Under the pieces are notes generated by a model that saw only the letters and a program-made list of their open reading frames with translations, was not told the origin of the DNA and did no database searches. A stretch of DNA of 64,000 nt from Candidatus Avelusimicrobium intestinale (GTDB lineage Bacteria > Elusimicrobiota > Elusimicrobia > Elusimicrobiales > Elusimicrobiaceae): the NCBI GenBank assembly GCA_902765225.1, contig CACWYV010000003.1:1-64000 (forward strand). Direction: 5' to 3'. A program made the translations under genes and the position numbers. Positions 16,006 to 25,638 of this stretch are shown here, piece after piece (positions within the stretch are counted from its first letter, which is position 1; each line of letters begins with the position of its first letter).

Positions 16006-18582
16006 ATGACAAATTTTTCTCCTCAATTTTTTCTTATAGATGCGCATAATTTCTTACACCGCAATTACCATGCGTTGCCGCCGCTAACCACGTCATCCGG
16101 GCAAGAGGTCGGAGCGCTTTACGGTTTTGTGCGTTGGTTGGTGCGGATGCTGCGGGAATACCACCCGGCTTATGTGGCGGTATGTTTTGATTCCCCCGGA
16201 GGTTGCGCACGGAGAAAGGCGTTATTGCCCTCCTACAAAGGTACGCGCAAAAAACCGGACGAGGCCCTGGTTACGCAACTGAGTTTGGCGCGCGAAGTAG
16301 TGGCGCGGCTCGGGTTAGCCGTGGTAGCAAAACCGGGAATTGAAGCCGATGATTTAATGGCTTTTTTAGCACGGCGTGCGGCGGCATTACAAGTGCCCAG
16401 TGTGTTGGCTACGACGGATAAGGACGTTTACCAATTTTTAAATGAATTTATCCACATTTGGCCTGCCGGCGGAAAGGAAGGGTTTAAAGGGCCGGAGGCC
16501 GCCCAAGAAAAATTTGGAGTAGAAGTGGATTTCTTGCCCGATTATTTTGCCTTGGTAGGAGATACGGCGGATAATATTCCCGGCGTGCGCGGCATTGGTC
16601 CGAAAGGGGCTGTGTCACTGATCAAACAATTTGGACATTTAGCGGATATTTTGCGGGCGGCCCATAACGGTCATCCGGATTTGAAGCCGGCATTAGCGAA
16701 GAAATTGGTAGAGGAGGAACCTTCCGCGCTTTTATCGCGGCAGTTGGTTGTTTTTGATTCCAATTTGGATATGCCTTTTTCTTTGGAAGATTATACGGTT
16801 AAAATTCCTTCCCGGCAGGATATAGAAGCGTTATCGGCACAATATGAGTTTAAGAATTTATTGGAATGGGTAGATACCGCTTTGCCGGCGGCAAGTCCGG
16901 CAGGGATGCAAGAAGCGGTTGAAATTCCGTTCACGCAGGCGTTGGAAAAAGCCCCGTCCGCAGAGCGCGTTTTTTTGCACGTGCAGGAAGAATACGTGTT
17001 GCTGGGGGTAAATCCGCAAGAATTTGCCACAAAACCGGTGGCGCAGTTGCTCCCGTGGGAATTGGACAGTTTGAAAAAATTGGTTCAAAATGAAGCCGTG
17101 GAAAAATCCGGGTACGATTTGAAATTAACGCTGCGCGAATTGGGTATCAATGTTCACGGGCAAATTTTGCGTTGTTTTGACGGGCGTTTGGCCCGGTATT
17201 TATTAAATCCGTCGGGCGATTTAAGCTTCGCCGGGGCGTGTGAGGAGTATTTTTCTGTTCACGTGAATGGAGAAAATCCACCGGAACTGTTGCGTGCTTA
17301 TCACCAATTTGGTTTTCGGTTGCAGGAAGTACTTACGCAGAAACTGAAGGAAAGCGGGCAATATGATTTATTGAAGACCTTGGAACTACCGCTTATGTCT
17401 GTTTTATCAGCCGTTGAATTTAATGGGCTGCGCGTTGACCCGGGATGGTTGGAGAGTTTTCAAGTTGTTTTGGAGAAGGAATTGGAACAACTGCAACAAT
17501 CCATTGATGCGCGCGCCGGGTATGCGGTCAATGTCAATTCTCCCAAGCAATTGGGAGTGCTCTTATTTGAACAGATGCAAATTCCGCCCGTTAAACGGAC
17601 CAAAACCGGTTATTCCACAGATGAAGAAGTATTGGCACAATTAGCGCAAACGTATCCTATTGCCCAAGAAATTTTGGATTACCGTTCCGATGCTAAGCTC
17701 AAATCTACCTACGTAGATAATTTATTGTTGCTGGCGGATGAGGAAAATAAGGTCCACTCGTATTTGGACCAAACCGGAACGGTAACCGGGCGTTTGTCCA
17801 GTTCCACACCCAATTTGCAGAATATTCCCATCCGTACGGAAAAAGGCCGGCAACTGCGCAAGGCCTTTTGCGCTGCACCGGGAAATGCGATGTTGAGCGT
17901 GGATTATTCCCAAATTGATTTGCGTGTATTGGCTCACGAAAGCCAAGACCCGGTGCTGGTGCAGGCTTTTTTAGAGGGGGAAGATATTCACACCCAAACG
18001 GCCGCGCAAGTGTTTAATGTGATGCCGCTGATGGTGACTAACGAGATGCGCGCTAGTGCAAAAGCCATTAATTTTGGTATCATTTATGGACAGGGCCCCA
18101 TGGGGCTTTCCCAAGCATTGGGTATTTCCTTGCGGGAAGCCAAAGAATACATAGATAATTACTTTAAAAAATTTCGTGTTGTGCGGCAATGGATTGATGA
18201 CAATATTGCCGCTGCTCGTAAAAACGGGTATGTCAAAACAATGTTCGGGCATGTGCGGTATTTGCCGGAATTTAACATGGGGGTAGGATCCGTAACGTCG
18301 TTTGCCCAACGGGCGGCTATTAACACCATTGTGCAAGGCGGTTCGGCGGATGTTATTAAAAAAGCAATGATTGATGTGTTTGAGGCCTGCCGTAATTCCT
18401 CCGTACAAATGACCATGCAAATACACGATGAATTAATGTTTGAAGTCCCGCAGGAAACTTTATTATCTACAGCGGCGCATATTAAAAGTTTGATGCAAAA
18501 TGCCGTTACGTTGCGTGTTCCGTTATTAGCGGCAGCCAAAGCCGGACCTAACTGGTACGATATGGAAAAGCTATCACTATGA
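16006..18582 (+). CDS. polA: DNA polymerase I
   Basis: Repair and Okazaki-fragment polymerase of 858 residues. Residues 1 to about 290 form the 5' nuclease (LIDAHNFLHR, EADDLMA, GDTADNIPGVRGIGPKGA). The middle exonuclease-like domain lacks the DxE motif and the later catalytic Asp pattern, so proofreading is probably lost, as in many bacterial Pol I enzymes. The polymerase domain has motif A DYSQID (D633-D638), motif B RASAKAINFGIIYGQG and motif C HDE (807-809). The residue usually Glu in motif A (DYSQIE) is Asp here. No clear Shine-Dalgarno sequence precedes the ATG. It overlaps coaE by ATGA. Confidence 0.96.
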   Translation: MTNFSPQFFLIDAHNFLHRNYHALPPLTTSSGQEVGALYGFVRWLVRMLREYHPAYVAVCFDSPGGCARRKALLPSYKGTRKKPDEALVTQLSLAREVVARLGLAVVAKPGIEADDLMAFLARRAAALQVPSVLATTDKDVYQFLNEFIHIWPAGGKEGFKGPEAAQEKFGVEVDFLPDYFALVGDTADNIPGVRGIGPKGAVSLIKQFGHLADILRAAHNGHPDLKPALAKKLVEEEPSALLSRQLVVFDSNLDMPFSLEDYTVKIPSRQDIEALSAQYEFKNLLEWVDTALPAASPAGMQEAVEIPFTQALEKAPSAERVFLHVQEEYVLLGVNPQEFATKPVAQLLPWELDSLKKLVQNEAVEKSGYDLKLTLRELGINVHGQILRCFDGRLARYLLNPSGDLSFAGACEEYFSVHVNGENPPELLRAYHQFGFRLQEVLTQKLKESGQYDLLKTLELPLMSVLSAVEFNGLRVDPGWLESFQVVLEKELEQLQQSIDARAGYAVNVNSPKQLGVLLFEQMQIPPVKRTKTGYSTDEEVLAQLAQTYPIAQEILDYRSDAKLKSTYVDNLLLLADEENKVHSYLDQTGTVTGRLSSSTPNLQNIPIRTEKGRQLRKAFCAAPGNAMLSVDYSQIDLRVLAHESQDPVLVQAFLEGEDIHTQTAAQVFNVMPLMVTNEMRASAKAINFGIIYGQGPMGLSQALGISLREAKEYIDNYFKKFRVVRQWIDDNIAAARKNGYVKTMFGHVRYLPEFNMGVGSVTSFAQRAAINTIVQGGSADVIKKAMIDVFEACRNSSVQMTMQIHDELMFEVPQETLLSTAAHIKSLMQNAVTLRVPLLAAAKAGPNWYDMEKLSL

Positions 18583-19163
18583 CACAGACACGGGTACTCC
18601 CTTATGTAGTGGGACTTACGGGTAGTATGGCCAGCGGTAAAAGCACGGTACTCGCGCAATGGGCCGCGCTGGGAGCAGAGACGATTAGCGCCGATGAGAT
18701 CGTGCGCGAGTTATATAAAACGCAGCGAGTCCGCCGGTGGTTGGGTGCCCAGTTCGGTTCCTCGGAGCCGGCCCAAGTGGCCCGGGTGGTATTTCGCCAA
18801 CAGGATTTGCGTCATAAATTAGAGACTTTTTTACATCCGCTGGTGTGGCAAACGGCCCAAAAAAAGTTAGCGGTTTGCCGAAAGCCGTGGGTTGTATTTG
18901 AAGTACCGTTGCTATTTGAAGCCGGATGGAATAAACGAGTCAGTTTGACGGTACTGGTGAGCGCAAGCCCGAAGACGCTACCTGCCCGTTTAAAAGCTCG
19001 GGGAATATCGGTGGCGGAATATGAGCAACGCCGTCGGACACAAGGACCGGAAGAAGAGAAAATCCGCCAAGCTGATTTAGTGATTTATAATAACCAAACG
19101 AAACAACGATTATGTGAACAAGCCGAACGTCTATACCGGGCGTTTGAGGATTTGTATGTATAA
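18579..19163 (+). CDS. coaE: Dephospho-CoA kinase
   Basis: Last step of coenzyme A synthesis, phosphorylating the 3'-OH of dephospho-CoA. The P-loop GSMASGKS is near residues 14-21, followed by the DEIVRELY motif (ADxxxR region of the family), LHPLVW, and the lid motif RRRTQGPEEEK. The length of 194 residues is normal. The start overlaps the polA stop by four bases (ATGA), so translation is probably coupled. The pairing polA-coaE occurs in several phyla. Confidence 0.93.
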   Translation: MTQTRVLPYVVGLTGSMASGKSTVLAQWAALGAETISADEIVRELYKTQRVRRWLGAQFGSSEPAQVARVVFRQQDLRHKLETFLHPLVWQTAQKKLAVCRKPWVVFEVPLLFEAGWNKRVSLTVLVSASPKTLPARLKARGISVAEYEQRRRTQGPEEEKIRQADLVIYNNQTKQRLCEQAERLYRAFEDLYV

Positions 19164-19176
19164 TTAAGGAGTGAAT

Positions 19177-20631
19177 ATGGAAGACACAACTGCTCCGGCT
19201 AACGCCGGGAAAGCCCCCACCAAAGAAACAACTGCCCAGACCGCTGCGGCTTCGTCGCAACCGGCCCGGACGGATCGTCCCTCCCGCACGGCGGGGGACA
19301 AACGCCCTTACCAACGGCCGAACAATGCAAGCCGTCCGCATCCTATGCCGCGCCAGCCCAACGGCGCTAAACCCATGGATGCGCGCGAACTGAACAAACT
19401 CAGTGTGCCGGAGCTGACTAAGTTAGCGGTTAATTATAACATTGAGGATATTTCGGGCCTGCGTAAACAGGAACTGATCGGCCGCATTGTAGCGGTACAG
19501 GCCAAACAAAACGGTTCGGTGTATGGCGGCGGTGTGTTGGAAATTTTACCCGACGGCTTTGGTTTTTTACGTTCGGAAGAAAATAACTATTTGGCGGGGG
19601 GGGAAGATATTTACGTGTCTCCTTCGCAAATTAAACGTTTTGGGCTGCGTAAAGGTGATACGATTGAAGGACTTATCCGCCCGCCCAAAGATAACGAACG
19701 CTACTTTGCCATGCTACAAGTGCAAAAGGTTAACGGGTTGGACTCCGACAAAATTTACAACCGTCCGTTATTTGAGAACCTAACTCCTTTGCACCCGAAT
19801 GAGCGTTATACATTGGAACTGGACAAAAATTCGCTGACGCAGCGCGTCATTGATTTGATTGCGCCGATTGGCAAAGGTCAGCGCGCCTTAATTGTGGCTC
19901 CGCCCAAAAGCGGTAAAACCATGATTTTACAAGCCATTGCCCACTCCATCGCCGAAAATTACAAAGATGCGGTGCTGATGGTGCTGCTGATTGACGAACG
20001 TCCGGAAGAAGTAACCGATATGAGCCGCAGTGTCAAAGGCGAAGTGGTGGCTTCCACGTTTGATGAACCGGCCGACCGTCACGTACAAGTGGCCGAAATG
20101 GTCATTGAAAAAGCCAAACGCCTGGCGGAGCAAGGTAAAGACGTGGTGATTTTGTTAGATTCTTTGACCCGTTTGGCCCGTGCCTATAATACGGTAGCTC
20201 CGTCTTCGGGCCGTGTGCTGACCGGCGGGCTGGAAGCGACGTCTTTGCAAAAACCCAAACGCTTTTTGGGAGCAGCACGTAACATTGAAGAAGGCGGTTC
20301 GCTGACTATCATTGCTACGGCGATGATTGAAACCGGCAGCCGTATGGACGAAGTAATTTTTGAAGAGTTCAAAGGTACCGGTAACAGCGAACTCTGTTTG
20401 GACCGCAAATTGTCCGAGCGGCGCATTTTTCCGGCGGTGGATATTAACCGCAGTTCCACCCGTAAGGAAAACTTGCTTTTATCGGAAGATGAACTGAATA
20501 AAGTTTGGATTATGCGTAAAGTGCTGGCGCCGTTGGGATCCGTGGATGCGATGACCATGGTGTTGGATAAATTGTCGTCCACGAAGTCCAACAAAGACTT
20601 CTTCAAGCAAATGGAACTGGGTACGTTTTAG
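19177..20631 (+). CDS. rho: Transcription termination factor Rho
   Basis: Hexameric RNA helicase that ends transcription. Residues 1-70 are a low-complexity Ala/Pro/Thr/Arg-rich extension absent from the Escherichia coli protein. They are followed by the Rho N-domain ([17 protein letters not shown]) and the cold-shock-like RNA-binding domain ([14 protein letters not shown]). The ATPase core has Walker A PPKSGKT at about 242-248, [12 protein letters not shown] and Walker [17 protein letters not shown]. The ATG at 19177 is preceded by AAGGAG at 5 bases. A GTG two codons earlier overlaps that site and is less likely. Confidence 0.97.
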   Translation: MEDTTAPANAGKAPTKETTAQTAAASSQPARTDRPSRTAGDKRPYQRPNNASRPHPMPRQPNGAKPMDARELNKLSVPELTKLAVNYNIEDISGLRKQELIGRIVAVQAKQNGSVYGGGVLEILPDGFGFLRSEENNYLAGGEDIYVSPSQIKRFGLRKGDTIEGLIRPPKDNERYFAMLQVQKVNGLDSDKIYNRPLFENLTPLHPNERYTLELDKNSLTQRVIDLIAPIGKGQRALIVAPPKSGKTMILQAIAHSIAENYKDAVLMVLLIDERPEEVTDMSRSVKGEVVASTFDEPADRHVQVAEMVIEKAKRLAEQGKDVVILLDSLTRLARAYNTVAPSSGRVLTGGLEATSLQKPKRFLGAARNIEEGGSLTIIATAMIETGSRMDEVIFEEFKGTGNSELCLDRKLSERRIFPAVDINRSSTRKENLLLSEDELNKVWIMRKVLAPLGSVDAMTMVLDKLSSTKSNKDFFKQMELGTF

Positions 20632-20654
20632 GTAACGACCTTATTATACATATG

Positions 20655-20683
20655 AAAGCCCCGGGGATTATGCCCGGGGCTTT
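20655..20683 (+). terminator. Terminator after rho
   Basis: Eleven-base arms (AAAGCCCCGGG and CCCGGGGCTTT) with a 7-base loop and an A/T-rich tail. Confidence 0.82.
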
Positions 20684-20727
20684 ATATAAGTACCGAAAAA
20701 TCTCTTTTCCCTTTTTCTCTTGTAATT

Positions 20728-20736
20728 TGCTATAAT
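20728..20736 (+). promoter_or_regulatory. Extended -10 promoter for rpmE
   Basis: TGC followed by a perfect TATAAT (20731-20736), 47 bases before the rpmE start. The -35 region is C/T-rich and weak, as expected for extended -10 promoters. Confidence 0.55.
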
Positions 20737-20783
20737 AATCAGGAAGCCCGTTTGGGTTAGACCATTTTTTTAGAGGAAAAACT

Positions 20784-21131
20784 ATGAAAGAAAAAATTCA
20801 TCCGACGTACGACTTCGTAGAAGCCGTTTGCGCGTGCGGGAATAAATTTATGACCCGTTCCACCGCTAAAACCTTAAAATTGGACATTTGTTCTGCTTGC
20901 CATCCGTTTTTCACCGGAAAACAGAAACTGTTGGATACGGAAGGTATGGTAGATAAATTTAACAAACGCTATGCCAAAACCGAGGGGAAAACCTTGGTTC
21001 GCAAGCCGAAAACGGAAGTAAAAGCCAAAGCCAAATTGGTCCGTAAACCGGTAGCTGCCAAAAAAACAGCCGCCAAGAAACCGGCCAAAAAAGCCGCGGC
21101 CGCAACCAAGACCGCTGCTCCGGCCAAATAG
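20784..21131 (+). CDS. rpmE: 50S ribosomal protein L31 with long basic tail
   Basis: Large-subunit protein at the central protuberance. The N-terminal 70 residues are a standard zinc-binding L31: cysteines 16, 18, 36 and 39 (CAC and CSAC) should hold Zn(II), and HPFFTGKQK is the family signature. Residues 72-115 are an added Lys/Ala/Pro-rich tail with repeated [12 protein letters not shown] units, absent from the usual 66-75-residue protein. The four-Cys form would act as a zinc reserve, and no Cys-free paralogue is seen here. It is monocistronic, with its own promoter and terminator. Confidence 0.93.
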   Translation: MKEKIHPTYDFVEAVCACGNKFMTRSTAKTLKLDICSACHPFFTGKQKLLDTEGMVDKFNKRYAKTEGKTLVRKPKTEVKAKAKLVRKPVAAKKTAAKKPAKKAAAATKTAAPAK

Positions 21132-21144
21132 CGTTGCCGTTTCC

Positions 21145-21179
21145 AAAGAGCAGATACCTTTTGGTGTCTGCTCTTTTTC
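21145..21179 (+). terminator. Terminator after rpmE
   Basis: Fourteen-base arms (AAAGAGCAGATACC and GGTGTCTGCTCTTT, one G-U pair) with a 4-base loop and a run of T. Confidence 0.85.
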
Positions 21180-21196
21180 TATAGGTAGGTGCACGT

Positions 21197-22255
21197 ATGG
21201 ATACTTCCAAATATATTACCGAATTTCAACAATTAGAACAAGAACTTTCGTCGGGTAATTTGGCAGCACAGGATTTAGCTGCTAAAGCCAAACGCCATGC
21301 TTTCTTAAAACCCATTATTGAGAAAGAACAGGAAATTTCCGTGATGGAAAAATCCATTGCCGATGACCGGGCTCTTATTGAAGCAGGCGAAGATAAAGAA
21401 TTGGTCAAAATGGCGGCAGAAGAACTGGCGGAATTGGAAGCGCAGCTCCCCGTTTTGCAAAAACAATTGCGTATTTTGGTGCTCCCGCCGGATCCCAACG
21501 ATTCTAAAAATATCTACTTGGAAATCCGTCCCGGTGCTGGCGGAGATGAAGCCGCTTTATTTGCCGCGGAACTTTTGCGGGTGTACCAACATTTTGCCCA
21601 AACGAAAGGTTGGTCAACTGAAATCCTGGATTTTACTCCTACCGGGCTCAAGGGATGTAAATACGTGAGCATGTTTATCAAAGGGGAGGGGGCGTATTCG
21701 TGGCTGCGTATGGAAGCCGGTACGCACCGGGTGCAGCGCGTGCCGGATACGGAAACGTCCGGTCGGGTGCATACCTCTACGGTAACGGTGGCTATTATGC
21801 CGCAAGCCGAAGAAATTGATATTCAAATCCGTCCCGAAGATTTGGAAATGGAAACGTGCCGTTCCGGCGGTGCCGGCGGTCAGAATGTCAATAAGGTGGA
21901 AACGGCTGTACGCATTTTGCACAAGCCGACGGGTATTGTGGTTTCTTGCCGCGAAGAACGTCACCAGGGTGCTAACCGCGAAAAAGCAATGGCCATGTTG
22001 CGGGCTAAACTTTACCAGATAGAAGAAGAAAAACGTAATAAAGAAATTTACGACGAACGAAAAAGCCAAGTCGGTACCGGGGACCGTTCGGAAAAAATCC
22101 GCACCTACAACTTCCCGCAAAGCCGCGTGACCGACCACCGTACCGATATTTCCTACCACAATTTGCTGGAAATTATGGAAGGCAATATTGAGCCGATTTT
22201 AGAAGATTTACGCGCTTGGCGCGTAGAGCAGAAACTTAAAAATCTGCAAATTTAA
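21197..22255 (+). CDS. prfA: Peptide chain release factor 1
   Basis: Reads UAA and UAG and triggers peptide release. The catalytic GGQ is at residues 227-229 in the context [13 protein letters not shown]. The codon-recognition tripeptide is PDT ([14 protein letters not shown]), matching the PxT class of RF1 rather than the SPF class of RF2. The 352-residue length is normal. The next gene is prmC, the methyltransferase that modifies the Gln of GGQ, a classic pairing with only 2 bases between the genes. Confidence 0.97.
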   Translation: MDTSKYITEFQQLEQELSSGNLAAQDLAAKAKRHAFLKPIIEKEQEISVMEKSIADDRALIEAGEDKELVKMAAEELAELEAQLPVLQKQLRILVLPPDPNDSKNIYLEIRPGAGGDEAALFAAELLRVYQHFAQTKGWSTEILDFTPTGLKGCKYVSMFIKGEGAYSWLRMEAGTHRVQRVPDTETSGRVHTSTVTVAIMPQAEEIDIQIRPEDLEMETCRSGGAGGQNVNKVETAVRILHKPTGIVVSCREERHQGANREKAMAMLRAKLYQIEEEKRNKEIYDERKSQVGTGDRSEKIRTYNFPQSRVTDHRTDISYHNLLEIMEGNIEPILEDLRAWRVEQKLKNLQI

Positions 22256-22257
22256 TC

Positions 22258-23109
22258 ATGTCCTCCCCGGTACTTTTTGATGTCTTGGAACAAGCAACTG
22301 CCCGTTTGCAGGCAGCCGGTTCAGATGAGCCGCAAGCCAATGCCGAGTGGCTTTTGGCGTGTGTATTGGGCGTGACGCGGACGTGGCTACTGGCACACCG
22401 GGATTATCCCCTTTCCAACGAAGAATTATCTCAATATCACAGTTATTTAACGCGTAAAGCCTCCGGGGAACCCTTGGCCCATATTGTGGGGCACCAGCCG
22501 TTTGGTGGGTTGGATATACGGGTATCACCGGAGGTACTCATTCCGCGGCCCGAAACGGAAGAATTAGTGGATATAGTAACGGCTCTCTTTGATAAAAGAG
22601 GTACATATCATTTTTTGGATATGTGTACGGGAAGTGGGTGCATTGCCTGTTTGTTGGCGAAACGGTTTGCGCGTGCCCAAGTGTTGGCTGTGGATGTAAG
22701 TGAGAAAGCCCTAGCTGTGGCCCAACAAAATATTCGCCAATTTAACCTGCAGGAACGTGTGTACTTGTTACAAAGTAATTTATGGGAGCAGGTGCAAGGT
22801 ACTTTTGATTTAATTGTCTCCAACCCACCGTATATTCCTACGTCAATCGTTGACACACTCACCCCGGAAGTCTTGTGTGAACCGCGCCTGGCGCTGGATG
22901 GCGGACCGGATGGATTGGAAGTTGTGCGACCTTTGTGCCGCGTGGCGGAGGATTATTTAAATCCCGGCGGGTGGCTGGCGTTGGAACTTTGTCAGGGACA
23001 GGCGGCGGCCGTAGCCCGGGGATTAACGGAAATCGGTTGGCAAGCAACGGTAAAAAAAGATATAGTGGGGATAGAGCGTTTTGTGTTGGCGCAAAAATTG
23101 AACAAGTAA
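22258..23109 (+). CDS. prmC: Release factor glutamine methyltransferase PrmC
   Basis: Methylates the GGQ glutamine of release factors with S-adenosylmethionine. The N-terminal helical domain is followed by the PRPETE motif (VLIPRPETEEL), the SAM-binding motif I LDMCTGSGCIA, a VDVSEKAL motif, and the catalytic NPPYIP tetrapeptide region that holds the glutamine side chain. The length of 283 residues is typical. It is translationally linked to prfA, its substrate gene. Confidence 0.95.
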   Translation: MSSPVLFDVLEQATARLQAAGSDEPQANAEWLLACVLGVTRTWLLAHRDYPLSNEELSQYHSYLTRKASGEPLAHIVGHQPFGGLDIRVSPEVLIPRPETEELVDIVTALFDKRGTYHFLDMCTGSGCIACLLAKRFARAQVLAVDVSEKALAVAQQNIRQFNLQERVYLLQSNLWEQVQGTFDLIVSNPPYIPTSIVDTLTPEVLCEPRLALDGGPDGLEVVRPLCRVAEDYLNPGGWLALELCQGQAAAVARGLTEIGWQATVKKDIVGIERFVLAQKLNK

Positions 23110-23121
23110 AAAGGAGTCACT

Positions 23122-24393
23122 ATGGATCGGTTTTTGGTTCGCGGCGGTAAAAAATTGAAGGGTACGGTACATATCAGCGGCAGTAAAAATGCGGCTTTGC
23201 CGCTTCTCGTTGCCACTTTACTGACGGACGAGCCGTGTACCCTGCACCGGGTACCGGACTTGCGCGATGTGCGCACTACGTTAAAAATCCTGGAGTACTT
23301 GGGCAAGAAAGTCACGTACCGGCAAAATACGGTAACAGTGGAAGCCAACGGCCCGCTCAAAAATAATTTGCCGTATGAGTTGGTCAAACAGATGCGTGCC
23401 AGTTTTTGGGTGGCGGGGCCGCTACTGGCCCGCTTTAAGCAGGCAGAAATTCCGCTCCCGGGCGGATGTGCGATTGGGGTGCGTCCGGTAGATATCCATT
23501 TGAAAGGATTTGAAAAATTAGGAGCCGTATGTGAGGTGCAAGGCGGCAACGTGTTTATCCGGGCCAAAGAATTAAACGCGGCTAAAATTGTACTGCGCTT
23601 CCCCAGTGTGGGGGCCACACAGAATTTGTTAATGTGTGCCAGCTTGGTGCCCGGGGAAACGGTTTTGGAAAATGTTGCCAAAGAACCGGAAATTGATGAT
23701 GTGATTTCTTTCCTAAACAAAATGGGAGCCCGCATCCATACCGATGAAAAGGGACGTTTGATTATCCAAGGTGTGGAAGTGTTGCACGGGGCCGAACATA
23801 CCGTCGTGGCGGACCGCATTGAAAGCGGTTCGTACATGTTAGTGGCAGCGGCTACGCGCAGTGATGTGATGGTCGCGGATTGCGTGCCGGAACATAACGC
23901 CATTTTATTGGAAGATTTGAAAGAAGCCGGTTTTACATTAGAGGTGGGGACGGATTTTGTACATGTGCATGCGTATGAAGGCGATATCAAACCGTTGCGC
24001 ATACGCACGGCTCCTTACCCGGGTTTTGCGACGGATTTGCAAGCGCCGTGGATGACGCTTATGACATTGTGCAACGGAACGGCGGAAGTAGATGAAGACA
24101 TCTTTGAAAACCGTTTTATGCATGCACCGGAACTGGTGCGGATGGGGGCTCAAATCGTTACGGAAAAGAGTGTGGCCCGGGTGACGGGAGTGAAGGCCCT
24201 TTCGGCCGCGCACGTGCAAGCGTCCGATTTGCGCGGTGGCTTTGCCCTGGTGATGGCCGGCTTATGCGCTAGTGGCGAAACGGAAGTGGAGCGCGTGTAT
24301 CACGTGGACCGCGGGTATGAAAAATTAGAAGAAAAATTAACTGCTTTGGGCGCGGATATCCGCCGGTACAATCCCGATAAAGATGAATTTTAA
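23122..24393 (+). CDS. murA: UDP-N-acetylglucosamine 1-carboxyvinyltransferase MurA
   Basis: First committed step of peptidoglycan synthesis, joining PEP to UDP-GlcNAc. The catalytic loop LPGGCAIGVRP carries the Cys at residue 116 that is alkylated by fosfomycin, so the enzyme should be fosfomycin-sensitive at target level. The N-terminal SGSKNAALPLL motif and the late DLRGGFALV motif are conserved. The length of 423 residues is standard. An AAGGAG Shine-Dalgarno sequence lies upstream. The 3' end overlaps folC by 11 bases. Confidence 0.97.
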   Translation: MDRFLVRGGKKLKGTVHISGSKNAALPLLVATLLTDEPCTLHRVPDLRDVRTTLKILEYLGKKVTYRQNTVTVEANGPLKNNLPYELVKQMRASFWVAGPLLARFKQAEIPLPGGCAIGVRPVDIHLKGFEKLGAVCEVQGGNVFIRAKELNAAKIVLRFPSVGATQNLLMCASLVPGETVLENVAKEPEIDDVISFLNKMGARIHTDEKGRLIIQGVEVLHGAEHTVVADRIESGSYMLVAAATRSDVMVADCVPEHNAILLEDLKEAGFTLEVGTDFVHVHAYEGDIKPLRIRTAPYPGFATDLQAPWMTLMTLCNGTAEVDEDIFENRFMHAPELVRMGAQIVTEKSVARVTGVKALSAAHVQASDLRGGFALVMAGLCASGETEVERVYHVDRGYEKLEEKLTALGADIRRYNPDKDEF

Positions 24394-25543
24394 CGACTGG
24401 TTTGCCAACTTGCAGACCCGCACCGCTTTACATAGCGGAGCGGGTCTGTCTGCATTTGGAAATCTGTTGGAACGGTTGGGAAATCCACACCGTACATACA
24501 AAATTATTCATGTGGCCGGAACCAACGGAAAGGGAACGGTATGTATGTTGTTGGCTCAGGTGCTTTCTGCGACAGGATATAAGACGGGGTTATTTGTATC
24601 ACCTCATTTAATTTCCCCCACGGAACGTATACAAATTGACGGGACGGAAATACTACCGGAAGATTTCGTGCGTATGGTAGAAAAAGTATTGGCGCAAGAA
24701 AGAGAGCCGTTGAATTTATTTGAAGTGTTAACGGCTAGTGCGCTTGTATATTTTGCAGAAAAAAAAGTTCAATACGTAGTGTTGGAAACGGGGCTTGGGG
24801 GACGTAAAGACCCTACGAATGTGTGCCTGCCTGTCTTATCTGTCATTACCTCTATCGGCCTGGACCATACACAAGTATTGGGTAATACCTTGAGGGAAAT
24901 TGCCGCGGAAAAAGCCGGTATCATAAAACCCGGTGTGCCGGTGCTGTGCGGGGAGTTGCCCCCTGACGCTAGGCACGTAGTGGAGCAAGCGGCACATGAA
25001 AATAACGCCCCGTTGAAAATAGTACGATCCCTTTTACCCACAGGCAATGCCCGTGTTCAAAATGTGCATTTGGTTGAGTACGCAGCCAACGCATTAGGAA
25101 TTGCAGACAACGCGTTGGTTAACCGTATGGAAAAGATACAACTGCCGGGCCGGTTTGAGATTTTTCACCAGGGGGATAAAACCTTTATTTTGGATGGCGC
25201 GCATAACCCGCCGGCTGTGGAAAACTTATTGGCTTTTTGGCAGACGACGCCCTTTCGTAAGCAACCGGCGGCGGTATTGTGCGGATTTATGCAAGACAAA
25301 GATTATCCGCAGATGCTTACCCGGTTGGCGGCTTATTTCTCCCAAGGAACGGTAACGGTTCCTCCTTCGTCGCGCGCGGCCGGTGCTTGTCATATCGGCT
25401 CTCTTTTGTCCGCTGGCTGGACGTTTATGCCCGATGTGTCTGCCGCATTGGCTCACGTTCAACAAGAAGCGGACGTAATTTTATGCACGGGTTCTTTCTA
25501 CTTGGTGGGAGCCGTGCGGGCTCAACTATTGAAATTGTCATAA
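24383..25543 (+). CDS. folC: Folylpolyglutamate/dihydrofolate synthase FolC
   Basis: Adds glutamate to dihydropteroate and/or folates. The Mur-ligase-like fold shows the P-loop VAGTNGKGT near residues 46-54, SPHLISPTERI, the ETGLGGRKDPTN motif, GLDHTQVLG and the C-terminal DGAHNPPA motif. The length of 386 residues is on the short side but complete. Whether it is bifunctional cannot be told from sequence. It is last in the prfA-prmC-murA-folC run. Confidence 0.92.
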   Translation: MNFNDWFANLQTRTALHSGAGLSAFGNLLERLGNPHRTYKIIHVAGTNGKGTVCMLLAQVLSATGYKTGLFVSPHLISPTERIQIDGTEILPEDFVRMVEKVLAQEREPLNLFEVLTASALVYFAEKKVQYVVLETGLGGRKDPTNVCLPVLSVITSIGLDHTQVLGNTLREIAAEKAGIIKPGVPVLCGELPPDARHVVEQAAHENNAPLKIVRSLLPTGNARVQNVHLVEYAANALGIADNALVNRMEKIQLPGRFEIFHQGDKTFILDGAHNPPAVENLLAFWQTTPFRKQPAAVLCGFMQDKDYPQMLTRLAAYFSQGTVTVPPSSRAAGACHIGSLLSAGWTFMPDVSAALAHVQQEADVILCTGSFYLVGAVRAQLLKLS

Positions 25544-25571
25544 ACTACGTACATCTTAAATGTCTTTTTGT

Positions 25572-25577
25572 TATAAT
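25572..25577 (+). promoter_or_regulatory. Candidate -10 box for the duplicated pilin genes
   Basis: A perfect TATAAT 61 bases before the first pilin ATG. No good -35 is visible. The 95-base gap after folC contains no other feature. Confidence 0.35.
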
Positions 25578-25638
25578 TGGAAATAGTAGGGGGAGTTCTT
25601 TCCTGCGAAGAGATAGGTAGGTCACAAAGGGGAATTTT

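Noticed and set aside
22992-24008. Long minus-strand open frame of 338 codons opposite prmC and murA
   Set aside because: The plus strand encodes clear PrmC and MurA with all motifs. The antisense frame is Ser/Thr/Pro-rich, has no family likeness and arises from codon bias.
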